From positions 1,305,501 through 1,369,500 of the forward strand of contig NZ_CP027218.1 in assembly GCF_004124275.1 (NCBI RefSeq): a stretch of DNA of 64,000 nt, written 5' to 3'. Each line of letters opens with the position of its first letter. Position 1 is the stretch's first letter. The position numbers and the translations under genes are program-made. The notes under the pieces are model-generated. The model saw nothing but the letters and a program-made list of their open reading frames with translations, did not search any database and was not told where the DNA came from. The stretch comes from Pseudomonas sp. DTU12.3 (lineage in GTDB: Bacteria; Pseudomonadota; Gammaproteobacteria; Pseudomonadales; Pseudomonadaceae). Below, piece by piece: positions 1 to 11,169 of this stretch.

Positions 1-384
1 GTCCCACTCGTCATCATCGCTGCTGGGCAGGCTGCTGGCGCTGGTCTGGTAGACGTCTTCCCAGGCGGTATCGACCGGGAGTTCGTTGGGGATGCGTTCG
101 TTCCATTCGCCGTCTTCGAGGTTGTCGACCGTCGGCGCGGTTTCCTGGTAGGAAGGTTCCTGGATCTCGGTGTTGGGCTTCTGTTCGGCGTTGTCGGCCA
201 GCGGATCGGAATTGTCGAAGTCTTCGCCTTCTTCCTGGCGTTCGAGCATCGGATTGGATTCCAGAGCCTCCTGGATTTCCTGTTGCAGATCCAGGGTCGA
301 CAATTGGAGCAGGCGGATGGCCTGTTGCAGCTGCGGTGTCATCGTCAGCTGCTGGCCCATTCTCAAGACTAGCGATGGTTTCAT
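1..384 (-). CDS. rpoN: RNA polymerase sigma-54 factor RpoN (5' part, runs off the window)
   Basis: The first 128 codons are present and the rest lies beyond base 1. The protein begins [20 protein letters not shown] and continues with the Q/L-rich region I (residues about 10-50) that binds enhancer-dependent activators, followed by the acidic linker region II. RpoN directs transcription from -24/-12 promoters for nitrogen, motility and carbon-source genes. Its position just downstream of lptB on the same strand is the conserved pseudomonad order. The start at 384 is chosen because the region I sequence begins exactly there. Confidence 0.95.
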   Translation of the reverse strand, partial: MKPSLVLRMGQQLTMTPQLQQAIRLLQLSTLDLQQEIQEALESNPMLERQEEGEDFDNSDPLADNAEQKPNTEIQEPSYQETAPTVDNLEDGEWNERIPNELPVDTAWEDVYQTSASSLPSSDDDEWD

Positions 385-656
385 GGCAGGGGCTTAACAC
401 CTTATTCGCCGGCGCTATGCGCCATCCACTACAGGGCGCCGAAGCGCCAAACTTAAGCAAATTATATGCCTGAAACTGAAGTGTTTGCCTAGAGCGCTGT
501 AACAATAAAAAGATAGAAAACTTTATTGACGCGTTGCTCAGGCGAGCGGTGAACACCTTTGAAGCGACGTGTTTGCCTGGAGCGCTGTAACAATCAAGCG
601 TATTAAATCGCGCTTGAATCGATACTGCGCTCCGGCGGCACCGGGCACTGTCACGC
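385..656. promoter_or_regulatory. rpoN upstream region with 26-bp direct repeats
   Basis: This 272-bp lptB-rpoN spacer contains no gene. It carries two direct copies of a 26-mer at 481-506 and 569-594 that differ at one base. Their shared core is GAGCGCTGTAACAAT. The copies are 88 bp apart, upstream of rpoN. They may be part of the rpoN promoter or leader. No known regulator site was recognised. Confidence 0.5.
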
Positions 657-1381
<725 letters not shown>

Positions 1382-1382
<1 letters not shown>

Positions 1383-1927
1383 TACTGGGTTTTCTCGTCG
1401 GTTTTCTTCTTCGGCTGGATCACCATGTCGATGCGCGGACGCGCCTCGGTGACCTTGCTGCCGGTAGCGCGGCCGGCGCTGGCCAGTTTCTTCACGGTGT
1501 CATAGACGATTTTCTCGCCCTGAGTCGTGTTGTTGTCCTTGTCGACAACCTTGGCCTTGTCGATCAGCACGACGCGATTTTGCGCAGCGTGGTACTGGAT
1601 CGTCACGCCCCAGCCCTGCACGGGCTTGGTGTCACCTTGAGTCTGCAATTGCTCGAAGTAGGCAAGGTTGCCCACCGACGTCACCACGTCGATATCGCCG
1701 GCCGGGGTACGGGTGATGGTCACCGTGTTGCCCTTAACGATCATCGAACCCTGGGTGATGATCACATCACCTTTATAGGTAGCGATGCCGTTCTTGTCGT
1801 CCAGTTGGGCGTCGTCGGCTTGAATGCGGATAGGTTGCTGCTGATCGTTCGGCAGAGCCCAGGCGCTCACGCTTCCCAGTGCTGCGCCCAGACTGAGCAA
1901 AATAGGGAGGGTTTTAACGAGCCTCAT
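1382..1927 (-). CDS. lptA: LPS transport periplasmic protein LptA
   Basis: The 181-residue periplasmic OstA-like protein forms the bridge that carries LPS from LptC to LptD. A Sec signal peptide with a hydrophobic core occupies residues about 1-24 and ends near SAWA. The following sequence ([20 protein letters not shown]) is the typical start of the beta-jellyroll. The C-terminus is lysine-rich. The gene overlaps lptC by 14 bp and lptB by 1 bp, which indicates a tightly coupled operon. Confidence 0.96.
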
Positions 1928-2498
1928 ACTGTCCTCTTACGTTCGATAGCAGGTGTATCCTGCTTTCCTTCAGGTACGCTTTCATTCCAACGCCAGTTGA
2001 TACACCGCCAGCGCCGTCGATTCTAACGGGTTGCTCGGTCTGCGCATATTGCTGCTGCGGGAACACTGTCATGCGGGTGGAAGTGATCAGCGTGTCGCGG
2101 TTCTTTTCATCGGTGCGTTTGACGCGTACCGAGTCAATCAATTCGACTTCGGTACCGCCCGAGTTCACTTCGCCACGCTCACTGGTCACGTGCCACGGAA
2201 AATCAGTGCCGCGGTACATGTTCAGGTCGGGTTTGGTGACCAGGGTGATGTCGGTCGCCTTGACGTGCTCGGCCTTGTCGGACGTCATTTCGTATTGCAC
2301 TTTGCCGTCCGGCAGGTATTGCAGGGTATGCGTGTTGGTCGCGTACCAGTCAATCGGGGTGTCCACGGACGAGACCGGAGGCTTGTCGAGGAAGCGTTCC
2401 GGGCTGATGTTCCAGTAGCCGACCGCGGCGAACAACGCAGCGATGCAGCCGAACAGCAGGAAGTTGCGAAATTTTTTGCTAAACATGATTTGGCTCAC
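1914..2498 (-). CDS. lptC: LPS export protein LptC
   Basis: LptC is a bitopic inner-membrane protein that receives LPS from LptBFG and passes it to LptA. One N-terminal membrane segment lies at residues about 12-29, followed by a periplasmic jellyroll. At 194 residues the length is typical. The start at 2498 overlaps the kdsC stop by four bases. A second in-frame ATG at 2486 (MFSKKF) sits right before the membrane segment and is an equally plausible start. Confidence 0.94.
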   Translation of the reverse strand: MSQIMFSKKFRNFLLFGCIAALFAAVGYWNISPERFLDKPPVSSVDTPIDWYATNTHTLQYLPDGKVQYEMTSDKAEHVKATDITLVTKPDLNMYRGTDFPWHVTSERGEVNSGGTEVELIDSVRVKRTDEKNRDTLITSTRMTVFPQQQYAQTEQPVRIDGAGGVSTGVGMKAYLKESRIHLLSNVRGQYEAR

Positions 2499-3019
2499 AG
2501 GTACGCGGCGTTGGCCGCATCGAGGCGGCCCTGGGCGCGCAGGATCAATTCGCAGAATTCGCGTGCAGCACCTTCGCCACCACGGGCGCGAGTAACGCCG
2601 TGAGCGTGTTCGCGGACGAAATCGGCAGCGTTGGCAACAGCCATGCCCAGGCCTACCCGGCGGATCACCGGCAGGTCGGGCAGGTCGTCACCGAGGTAGG
2701 CGACCTGTTCATAGCTTAGGCCCAGTTGCTCGAGAAGACCGTCGAGAACGACCAATTTGTCTTCGCGTCCCTGAAACAGGTGCGGGATGCCGAGGTTTTT
2801 CGCCCGACGTTCGACCACCGGGGTCTTGCGACCGCTGATGATGGCGGTTTGCACGCCGGCATTCATCAACATTTTGATGCCTTGGCCGTCGAGGGTGTTG
2901 AAGGTCTTGAATTCGCTGCCGTCTTCAAGGAAATACAGGCGCCCGTCGGTGAGGACGCCGTCGACGTCGAAAACCGCCAGTTTGATCGCTTTGCCGCGTT
3001 GCAGCAGATCGGTGCTCAT
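2495..3019 (-). CDS. kdsC: 3-deoxy-D-manno-octulosonate 8-phosphate phosphatase KdsC
   Basis: KdsC is a HAD-superfamily enzyme that dephosphorylates Kdo-8-phosphate to Kdo for LPS inner-core synthesis. The nucleophile motif FDVDGVLTDG is at residues 17-26, with D18 and D20. Motif II is the serine in IISGRKT, and the late motif GDDLPD carries the magnesium-binding aspartates. At 174 residues it lacks a cap domain, as expected for tetrameric KdsC. It starts immediately after the kdsD stop, with no spacer, so the two successive Kdo enzymes are co-translated. Confidence 0.96.
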   Translation of the reverse strand: MSTDLLQRGKAIKLAVFDVDGVLTDGRLYFLEDGSEFKTFNTLDGQGIKMLMNAGVQTAIISGRKTPVVERRAKNLGIPHLFQGREDKLVVLDGLLEQLGLSYEQVAYLGDDLPDLPVIRRVGLGMAVANAADFVREHAHGVTRARGGEGAAREFCELILRAQGRLDAANAAYL

Positions 3020-3994
3020 TTACATGACTCCTGCGCGCAGCAGGTCGGAGAGGTTGAACGCGCCAATCGGGCGATCTTCCTCGTCGACGACTACCAGTGC
3101 GTTGATTCGATGGTCTTCCATGATTTTCAGGGCTTCGGCGGCGAGCATCTCGGGCCGGGCAGTCTTGCCGTGTGCGGTCATCACCTGGTCGATGGTGGCG
3201 CTGCGGATGTCGATGCTGCGATCCAGCGTGCGGCGCAAATCGCCGTCGGTGAAGATCCCGGCGAGTTTGCCATCGGCTTCGAGGATGGCGGTCATGCCCA
3301 GACCCTTGCGGGTCATTTCCATCAACGCGTCCTTGAGCAGTGTGCCGCGCTGCACCTGCGGCAGTTCCTGGCCGGCGTGCATGACGTTCTCGACTTTCAG
3401 CAACAAACGACGGCCCAGCGCGCCACCCGGATGGGAGAAGGCGAAATCTTCAGCGGTAAAACCGCGTGCTTCGAGCAGGGCGACAGCCAGGGCATCGCCC
3501 ATGACCAATGCCGCAGTGGTCGAAGAGGTCGGCGCCAGGTTGAGCGGGCAGGCTTCGTGCTCGACGTGAACGTTGAGGTTGACTTCGGCAGCCTTGGCCA
3601 GCGGCGATTGCGGGTTGCCGGTAACGCTGATCAGCTGGATGCCCAGGCGTTTGATCAGCGGCAGCAGGGTGACGATTTCGTTGGTCGAGCCGGAGTTCGA
3701 CAGGGCCAGAATCACATCGTCGCGGGTAATCATGCCCATGTCGCCATGGCTGGCTTCAGCCGGGTGCACGAAAAAAGCCGGAGTGCCGGTGCTGGCCAGC
3801 GTCGCGGCAATCTTGTTGCCGACGTGCCCGGATTTACCCATGCCGACCACGACTACACGGCCCTTGCTGGCCAGAATCATCTCGCAAGCGCGTACGAAAT
3901 CGGCGTCGATATGGGGCAACAAGCCTTGTACGGCTTCCACTTCGAGGCGGATGGTGCGTTGTGCCGATTGAATCAGGTCGCTGGATTGGCTCAT
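3020..3994 (-). CDS. kdsD: D-arabinose 5-phosphate isomerase KdsD
   Basis: KdsD isomerises ribulose-5-phosphate to arabinose-5-phosphate, the first committed step to Kdo. The 324-residue protein has an N-terminal SIS sugar-isomerase domain, with VVGMGKSGHVG near residues 50-60 and SHGDMG and SNSGSTNE further on. Two C-terminal CBS domains follow. The start at 3994 (MSQSSDLI) is preferred over an upstream in-frame ATG at 4093 because homologues begin here and the extension has no domain character. It is the first gene of the kds-lpt run and is divergent from mlaF. Confidence 0.96.
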   Translation of the reverse strand: MSQSSDLIQSAQRTIRLEVEAVQGLLPHIDADFVRACEMILASKGRVVVVGMGKSGHVGNKIAATLASTGTPAFFVHPAEASHGDMGMITRDDVILALSNSGSTNEIVTLLPLIKRLGIQLISVTGNPQSPLAKAAEVNLNVHVEHEACPLNLAPTSSTTAALVMGDALAVALLEARGFTAEDFAFSHPGGALGRRLLLKVENVMHAGQELPQVQRGTLLKDALMEMTRKGLGMTAILEADGKLAGIFTDGDLRRTLDRSIDIRSATIDQVMTAHGKTARPEMLAAEALKIMEDHRINALVVVDEEDRPIGAFNLSDLLRAGVM

Positions 3995-4269
3995 GTCAGA
4001 AATCGTATAGCCCGATGAAAAGGCGGCGATTATAGCGGTTAAGTTGAAAAGCCTCACGCAAGTTCGTCGTGCTTTGTCATTCCTCGTTACCAAAACCCCG
4101 AAAAAGCCACTCCAACCCTGTCAGATTGCCGAACACAGGCCGGCACAGACCTTGGGCGCTTGGCCTTTGCAGTGATATAGTTCGCCGCCAGTTCGGCCTG
4201 CCCGGAGGGTATGTGCTTTCCCAGGAAAGCCAGGCGTCCGAGTGAGAGGCTGCATCGCAAGGAGTTTAG
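3995..4269. promoter_or_regulatory. Divergent kdsD / mlaF intergenic region
   Basis: These 275 bp separate two head-to-head envelope operons and must hold both promoters. No convincing operator or hairpin was identified. The mlaF start is preceded by AAGGAG about 5 bp upstream. Confidence 0.5.
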
Positions 4270-5079
4270 ATGAGTGCCGATAACGCCTACGCGGTCGAGC
4301 TGAAGGGAGTCTCCTTCAAGCGCGGTGCGCGCAGCATTTTCAATAACGTCGATATCCGCATCCCGCGCGGCAAGGTCACCGGCATCATGGGGCCTTCCGG
4401 GTGTGGCAAGACCACGCTGCTGCGGTTGATGGGCGCACAATTGCGCCCAACCAGCGGCGAAGTCTGGGTCAACGGCCAGAACCTGCCGAAGTTGTCGCGC
4501 AGCGATCTGTTCGATGCGCGCAAGCACATGGGCGTGCTGTTTCAGAGCGGCGCACTGTTCACCGACCTCGATGTTTTCGAGAACGTCGCGTTTCCCCTGC
4601 GCGTTCATACCGAGTTGCCGGAAGAAATGATCCGCGACATCGTCCTGCTCAAATTGCAGGCGGTCGGTCTGCGCGGTGCCATCGAGTTGATGCCCGATGA
4701 GCTGTCCGGTGGCATGAAACGTCGCGTTGCGCTGGCCCGGGCGATTGCGCTCGACCCGCAGATCCTCATGTACGACGAGCCGTTCGTCGGCCAGGACCCG
4801 ATCGCCATGGGCGTGCTGGTACGCCTGATCCGTCTGCTCAACGATGCGCTGGGGATCACCAGTATCGTGGTTTCCCACGATCTGGCCGAAACCGCGAGCA
4901 TTGCCGACTACATCTATGTAGTGGGCGATGGCCAGGTGCTGGGGCAGGGCACGCCGGACGAATTGATGAATTCGGACGAGCCGCGTATCCGTCAGTTCAT
5001 GACCGGCGATCCCGATGGCCCGGTGCCGTACCATTTTCCAGCGACGGATTACCGCGCAGATCTTCTGGGGAAGCGCTGA
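4270..5079 (+). CDS. mlaF: Phospholipid-transport ABC ATPase MlaF
   Basis: MlaF is the ATPase of the MlaFEDB inner-membrane complex that moves glycerophospholipids between membranes and keeps the outer membrane asymmetric. The 269 residues include Walker A GPSGCGKT at 41-48, signature LSGG at 145-148 and Walker B with MYDEP around 167-171. The first gene of mlaFEDCB, it overlaps mlaE by one base (TGATG). In pseudomonads the operon is also called ttg2, after toluene tolerance. Confidence 0.96.
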   Translation: MSADNAYAVELKGVSFKRGARSIFNNVDIRIPRGKVTGIMGPSGCGKTTLLRLMGAQLRPTSGEVWVNGQNLPKLSRSDLFDARKHMGVLFQSGALFTDLDVFENVAFPLRVHTELPEEMIRDIVLLKLQAVGLRGAIELMPDELSGGMKRRVALARAIALDPQILMYDEPFVGQDPIAMGVLVRLIRLLNDALGITSIVVSHDLAETASIADYIYVVGDGQVLGQGTPDELMNSDEPRIRQFMTGDPDGPVPYHFPATDYRADLLGKR

Positions 5080-5876
5080 TGCGCAGATTTTCATTAATAG
5101 AACGCGTACGCCGGTTCGGCGAGTCGGCGATCGACGCCGTCGCGGTATTCGGCCGCGCGACACTGTTCCTGTTCCATGCCTTGCTCGGCCGTGGTGGAAT
5201 CAGCGGCGGCTTCGGTCTGCTGGTCAAGCAGCTGCATTCGGTCGGCGTGATGTCGCTGGTGATCATCGTCGTTTCCGGCATTTTCATCGGCATGGTTCTG
5301 GCTCTGCAGGGTTTCAGCATTCTCTCCAGCTACGGTTCGGAGCAGGCAGTGGGGCAGATGGTGGCCTTGACCCTGCTGCGTGAACTCGGCCCGGTAGTGA
5401 CGGCGCTGTTGTTCGCCGGACGTGCCGGCTCGGCATTGACCGCAGAAATCGGCAACATGAAATCCACCGAACAGCTTTCCAGCCTGGAAATGATCGGTGT
5501 CGACCCGCTCAAGTACATCATTGCTCCGCGGCTGTGGGCAGGCTTCATTTCCCTGCCGGTGCTGGCGATGATTTTCAGCGTGGTAGGCATCTGGGGCGGT
5601 TCGTGGGTAGCTGTCGACTGGCTGGGCGTGTATGAAGGTTCCTACTGGGCGAACATGCAGAACAGCGTCAACTTCACCAGTGACGTGCTTAACGGCGTCA
5701 TCAAAAGTATCGTTTTCGCCTTTGTCGTGACCTGGATCGCCGTATTCCAAGGCTATGACTGTGAGCCCACTTCCGAGGGGATCAGTCGTGCCACTACCAA
5801 GACCGTGGTATTTGCCTCGCTGGCAGTGCTCGGCCTGGACTTTATTCTGACCGCTTTGATGTTTGGAGATTTCTGA
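5079..5876 (+). CDS. mlaE: Phospholipid-transport permease MlaE
   Basis: The 265-residue integral membrane permease has five or six hydrophobic segments and the MlaE-family core, with an [18 protein letters not shown] stretch at residues about 105-122 and a conserved EIGNMK after it. It pairs with MlaF and the MCE protein MlaD. The gene is translationally coupled on both sides by one-base stop/start overlaps. Confidence 0.96.
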   Translation: MRRFSLIERVRRFGESAIDAVAVFGRATLFLFHALLGRGGISGGFGLLVKQLHSVGVMSLVIIVVSGIFIGMVLALQGFSILSSYGSEQAVGQMVALTLLRELGPVVTALLFAGRAGSALTAEIGNMKSTEQLSSLEMIGVDPLKYIIAPRLWAGFISLPVLAMIFSVVGIWGGSWVAVDWLGVYEGSYWANMQNSVNFTSDVLNGVIKSIVFAFVVTWIAVFQGYDCEPTSEGISRATTKTVVFASLAVLGLDFILTALMFGDF

Positions 5877-6343
5877 TGCAAAACCGCACCCTGGAAATCG
5901 GTGTCGGCCTGTTCCTGCTGGCAGGGATCCTGGCTTTGCTGCTGCTTGCTTTGCGGGTCAGTGGCCTGTCTCCGACGTCGACCACCGACTCCTATAAGCT
6001 GTATGCGTACTTCGACAATATCGCCGGTTTGACGGTCAGATCGAAAGTGACCATGGCCGGTGTGACCATCGGCAAGGTCACGGCAATCGATCTGGACCGC
6101 GACAGCTTCACCGGTCGGGTGACCCTGCAAGTGGATAAAAAGGTCGACAATCTGCCGACTGACTCCACAGCGTCTATCCTGACCGCTGGTCTGCTGGGCG
6201 AGAAGTACATCGGTATCAGCGTCGGCGGGGAAGACAAACCGCTGAAGGATGGCGGAACCATCCATGACACGCAGTCGTCTCTGGTACTGGAAGACCTGAT
6301 CGGTAAATTCCTGCTCAATACCGTTAGCAAAGACGCCAAATGA
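5876..6343 (+). CDS. mlaD: MCE-domain lipid-binding protein MlaD
   Basis: MlaD is a periplasmic ring-forming protein anchored by one N-terminal membrane segment (residues about 6-28). The MCE domain follows at about 40-117 (YFDNIAGLTVRSKVTMAGV and the central beta barrel). It binds phospholipids and docks MlaC. At 155 residues the length is standard. The gene starts on the last base of mlaE and is followed by mlaC after 11 bp. Confidence 0.96.
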   Translation: MQNRTLEIGVGLFLLAGILALLLLALRVSGLSPTSTTDSYKLYAYFDNIAGLTVRSKVTMAGVTIGKVTAIDLDRDSFTGRVTLQVDKKVDNLPTDSTASILTAGLLGEKYIGISVGGEDKPLKDGGTIHDTQSSLVLEDLIGKFLLNTVSKDAK

Positions 6344-6354
6344 GGAGCTTTTGA

Positions 6355-6999
6355 ATGATCTCTACCTTGCGACGTGGCCTGTTGGTGTTGCTCGCGACAT
6401 TGCCACTGATGGGTAACGCTGTGGCGGCACAATCGGCGCATGATCTGGTTCAGGACACCACGAACCGGATGCTTGCCAATCTGTCCGCCAATAAAGAGAA
6501 GTACAAGCAGGATCCAACTGATTTCTACGCGGCGCTCAACAGCATCGTCGGGCCAGTAGTGGATGCCGAAGGCATTTCCAAGAGCATCATGACGGTCAAG
6601 TATTCGCGCAAGGCCACGCCTGCGCAGATGCAGACCTTCCAGGAAAACTTCAAGCGCGGCCTGTTCCAGTTCTACGGTAACGCCTTGCTCGAGTACAACA
6701 ACCAGGGCATTACCGTCGATCCTGCCAAGGATGAGTCGGGCGATCGCACCAGCGTCGGCATGACCGTCAAAGGCTCCAGCGGTGCGATCTATCCTGTGCA
6801 GTACACGCTGGAGAAGATCGACGGCGAGTGGAAACTGCGCAACGTGATCATCAACGGTATCAACATCGGCAAGCTGTTCCGTGATCAGTTCGCTGACGCG
6901 ATGCAGCGCAATGGCAATGACCTGGACAAGACCATCAACAATTGGGCAGGTGAAGTGGCCAAAGCCAAAGAGTCCACCGAAAAGAACCAAGCGCAATGA
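6355..6999 (+). CDS. mlaC: Periplasmic phospholipid-binding protein MlaC
   Basis: MlaC ferries phospholipid across the periplasm between the outer-membrane MlaA complex and MlaFEDB. The 214-residue protein has a cleavable signal peptide (about residues 1-25, ending AVAAQ) and the Tol_Tol_Ttg2 (MlaC) domain. It has a basic and glutamine-rich C-terminus. A GAGG-type ribosome site lies about 10 bp upstream. The mlaB start overlaps its stop. Confidence 0.95.
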   Translation: MISTLRRGLLVLLATLPLMGNAVAAQSAHDLVQDTTNRMLANLSANKEKYKQDPTDFYAALNSIVGPVVDAEGISKSIMTVKYSRKATPAQMQTFQENFKRGLFQFYGNALLEYNNQGITVDPAKDESGDRTSVGMTVKGSSGAIYPVQYTLEKIDGEWKLRNVIINGINIGKLFRDQFADAMQRNGNDLDKTINNWAGEVAKAKESTEKNQAQ

Positions 7000-7301
7000 A
7001 TGAGGCCGCAGTTCGTATGAGTGATGTCGACGAGCTATTGCTCAGCGGAGTGCTGGATTACCGCACCGGGCCTGACCTGCGCAAGGAAGGTCAGGCACTG
7101 ATCAAGTCCAGCAAAGCGGCGTCGCTGGTGATCGATTGTTCGGCGGTGAAGAAATCCAGCAGCGTCGGTTTGTCGTTGCTGCTGTGCTTCATGCGCGATG
7201 CCCACGCGGTCGGCAAGGCTGTGAGCATCCGCGCGATGCCCGAAGACATGCGCGAAATCGCCCAGGTCAGTGAGCTGACCGAGCTGTTGGCGCACCCCTG
7301 A
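6996..7301 (+). CDS. mlaB: STAS-domain protein MlaB
   Basis: MlaB is a small cytoplasmic STAS protein (101 residues) that binds MlaF and stabilises or activates the transporter. The core VIDCSAVKKSSSVGLSLLLC (about residues 46-65) is the anti-sigma-antagonist-like helix-loop with the serine/threonine position. The ATG at 6996 overlaps the mlaC stop by four bases. A second in-frame ATG at 7017 (MSDVDE) could also serve. It is the last gene before a terminator. Confidence 0.93.
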   Translation: MNEAAVRMSDVDELLLSGVLDYRTGPDLRKEGQALIKSSKAASLVIDCSAVKKSSSVGLSLLLCFMRDAHAVGKAVSIRAMPEDMREIAQVSELTELLAHP

Positions 7302-7318
7302 ACCCGCATCTGTAAAGA

Positions 7319-7370
7319 AGCCCCCCGTCAGAGTCCTGCCATGCGGGGTTCGCAGGCGCGGGGCTTTTTT
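7319..7370 (+). terminator. Rho-independent terminator after mlaB
   Basis: An AAGCCCC arm at the start pairs with GGGGCTT at the end, and a T run follows. The loop is long and contains a GC-rich subsidiary hairpin. It sits 18 bp after the mlaB stop and closes the mla operon. Confidence 0.65.
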
Positions 7371-7416
7371 GTATGATGTCCGACCCGTGCGCACAGGGCG
7401 CCGATTGAGGTTGAGC

Positions 7417-8944
<1,528 letters not shown>

Positions 8945-9068
8945 TTGCTGGATTGGGACACAGGGACGTGTCCACTGAGTTTAAGAGTCGAGCCGGTTTC
9001 CGGCTCGACGTGTGTCCGGCGCCGATTGCGACCGGACATGAGTACCTTGATAAGGACTGACGTTTCCC
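8945..9068 (+). promoter_or_regulatory. hisG leader with three hairpins
   Basis: The murA-hisG spacer holds three consecutive perfect stems: 8956-8973 (GGACAC/GTGTCC), 8987-9009 (GTCGAGCCGG/CCGGCTCGAC, three-base loop) and 9013-9038 (TGTCCGG/CCGGACA). A second GTGTCC at 9012-9017 could pair with the first GGACAC, so alternative folds are possible. No T run follows the second stem. Confidence 0.45.
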
Positions 9069-9704
9069 ATGTTGACCATCGCACTGTCCAAGGGCCGCAT
9101 CCTTGACGACACCCTGCCGCTTCTCGCCGAAGCGGGCATCGTGCCGACCGAGAATCCGGACAAGAGCCGCAAGCTGATCATCCCCACGACGCAGGACGAC
9201 GTTCGTCTGCTGATCGTGCGCGCCACCGATGTGCCGACCTATGTCGAGCATGGCGCGGCTGACCTCGGCGTGGCCGGTAAAGACGTGTTGATGGAATACA
9301 CCGGTCAGGGCCTCTACGAGCCACTGGACCTGCAAATCGCCCAGTGCAAACTGATGACCGCCGGCAAGATCGGCGCGCCAGAGCCCAAGGGCCGTCTGCG
9401 TGTGGCGACCAAATTCGTCAACGTCGCCAAGCGTTACTACGCCGAGCAGGGCCGTCAGGTCGACATCATCAAGCTCTACGGCTCGATGGAACTGGCACCG
9501 CTGATCGGTCTCGCCGACAAGATCATCGACGTGGTCGACACCGGCAACACCCTGCGCGCCAACGGCCTGGAACCTCAGGAACTGATCGCCACGATCAGCT
9601 CGCGCCTGGTGGTCAACAAGGCTTCGATGAAAATGCAACACGCCCGAATCCAGGCGTTGATCGACACTCTGCGCAATGCAGTGGAGTCTCGACACCGCGG
9701 CTGA
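9069..9704 (+). CDS. hisG: ATP phosphoribosyltransferase HisG, short form
   Basis: HisG condenses ATP and PRPP in the first step of histidine synthesis. At 211 residues it is the short form, which lacks the C-terminal regulatory domain and needs the HisZ regulatory subunit, not encoded in this window. The opening [19 protein letters not shown] and the later [11 protein letters not shown] phosphoribosyl-binding motif identify it. It is followed by a hairpin and terminator-like element before hisD. Confidence 0.97.
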   Translation: MLTIALSKGRILDDTLPLLAEAGIVPTENPDKSRKLIIPTTQDDVRLLIVRATDVPTYVEHGAADLGVAGKDVLMEYTGQGLYEPLDLQIAQCKLMTAGKIGAPEPKGRLRVATKFVNVAKRYYAEQGRQVDIIKLYGSMELAPLIGLADKIIDVVDTGNTLRANGLEPQELIATISSRLVVNKASMKMQHARIQALIDTLRNAVESRHRG

Positions 9705-9711
9705 TTTACCT

Positions 9712-9805
9712 GCGCGACCCCAGGTCGCGCCGTCTATCCGCCTCATAGCCAGAGTTCTCAGGTGCCTAAGCGGATCGAATGATAGTTTCGGGCGCCTGAG
9801 TTTTT
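9712..9805 (+). terminator. Hairpin plus terminator-like element between hisG and hisD
   Basis: A perfect stem GCGCGACC/GGTCGCGC lies at 9712-9730. A longer stem, CTCAGGTGCC at 9757-9766 with GGCGCCTGAG at 9791-9800, is followed directly by TTTTT at 9801-9805. The second looks like an intrinsic terminator or attenuator inside the his gene run. Confidence 0.6.
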
Positions 9806-9828
9806 GCCATTCCTATGAGGCTCTCGCT

Positions 9829-11166
9829 ATGACCGCAACGACTGCAATTCGCCGACTCAACGCTGCTGCCCCGGATTTCGCGCATCATCTGGATCATCTG
9901 CTGAGCTGGGAAAGTGTGTCTGACGACTCGGTCAATCAGCGGGTGCTGGACATCATCAAGGCTGTGCGCGAACGCGGTGACGCGGCGCTGGTCGAGTTCA
10001 CCGAGAAGTTCGACGGCCTCGAAGTCGCTTCGATGGCTGACCTGATCCTGCCGCGCGAGCGCCTGGAACTGGCGCTGACGCGGATTACCGTGGCACAGCG
10101 CGAAGCCCTGGAAAAAGCTGCGGCCCGCGTGCGCAGCTACCACGAGAAACAGAAACAGGACTCGTGGAGCTACACCGAAGCCGACGGCACTGTGCTCGGC
10201 CAGAAGGTCACGCCGCTGGATCGCGCCGGTCTGTACGTGCCGGGCGGCAAGGCGTCGTACCCGTCGTCGGTGTTGATGAACGCGATTCCGGCCAAGGTCG
10301 CCGGCGTGACCGAAGTGGTCATGGTCGTGCCGACCCCGCGCGGTGAAATCAACGAACTGGTGTTGGCGGCTGCGTGCATCGCCGGCGTTGACCGCGTGTT
10401 CACCATCGGTGGCGCACAAGCGGTTGCGGCTCTGGCCTACGGCACCGAAAGCGTTCCGAAAGTCGATAAGGTGGTGGGTCCGGGCAACATTTATGTCGCC
10501 ACGGCCAAGCGCCACGTGTTCGGTCAGGTCGGCATCGACATGATCGCCGGCCCTTCGGAAATTCTCGTGGTGTGCGACGGCCAGACCGATCCGGACTGGA
10601 TCGCCATGGACCTGTTCTCGCAAGCCGAGCACGACGAAGACGCCCAGGCGATTCTGGTCAGCCCGGACGCCGAGTTCCTCGACAAGGTTGCGGCGAGCAT
10701 CGACAAACTGCTGCCGACCATGGACCGCGCGACCATCATCGAAACCTCGATCAATGGTCGCGGTGCGCTGATTCACGTGAAGGACATGGCGCAAGCCATC
10801 GAAGTCGCCAACCGCATCGCCCCGGAACACTTGGAGCTGTCGGTCGCTGACCCGCAAGCCTGGCTGCCGCAGATCCGCCACGCCGGCGCGATCTTCATGG
10901 GCCGTCACACCTCCGAAGCGCTGGGCGACTACTGCGCAGGCCCGAACCACGTGCTGCCGACTTCCGGCACCGCGCGATTCTCCTCGCCGCTGGGCGTGTA
11001 CGACTTCCAGAAGCGTTCGTCGATCATCTTCTGCTCCGAGGCCGGTGCTTGCGAATTGGGTAAGACGGCATCGGTACTGGCCCGTGGCGAATCGCTGAGT
11101 GCGCACGCGCGCAGCGCTGAATACCGCATCAAAGACGCAGACTTTCTAAAAGGGCAGGGGAACTGA
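9829..11166 (+). CDS. hisD: Histidinol dehydrogenase HisD
   Basis: This zinc enzyme carries out the last two oxidations from L-histidinol to histidine with NAD. The protein has 445 residues when started at 9829 ([10 protein letters not shown]). An upstream in-frame ATG at 9676 would begin inside hisG and cross the terminator, so it was rejected. [29 protein letters not shown] and the late [15 protein letters not shown] segment are all present with the zinc-binding His, Gln and Asp residues. hisC follows after 3 bp. Confidence 0.97.
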   Translation: MTATTAIRRLNAAAPDFAHHLDHLLSWESVSDDSVNQRVLDIIKAVRERGDAALVEFTEKFDGLEVASMADLILPRERLELALTRITVAQREALEKAAARVRSYHEKQKQDSWSYTEADGTVLGQKVTPLDRAGLYVPGGKASYPSSVLMNAIPAKVAGVTEVVMVVPTPRGEINELVLAAACIAGVDRVFTIGGAQAVAALAYGTESVPKVDKVVGPGNIYVATAKRHVFGQVGIDMIAGPSEILVVCDGQTDPDWIAMDLFSQAEHDEDAQAILVSPDAEFLDKVAASIDKLLPTMDRATIIETSINGRGALIHVKDMAQAIEVANRIAPEHLELSVADPQAWLPQIRHAGAIFMGRHTSEALGDYCAGPNHVLPTSGTARFSSPLGVYDFQKRSSIIFCSEAGACELGKTASVLARGESLSAHARSAEYRIKDADFLKGQGN

Positions 11167-11169
11167 GCG

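Noticed and set aside
9676..9828. Longer hisD start at 9676
   Set aside because: It would overlap the hisG end and cross a terminator-like stem. Homologues start at [10 protein letters not shown].
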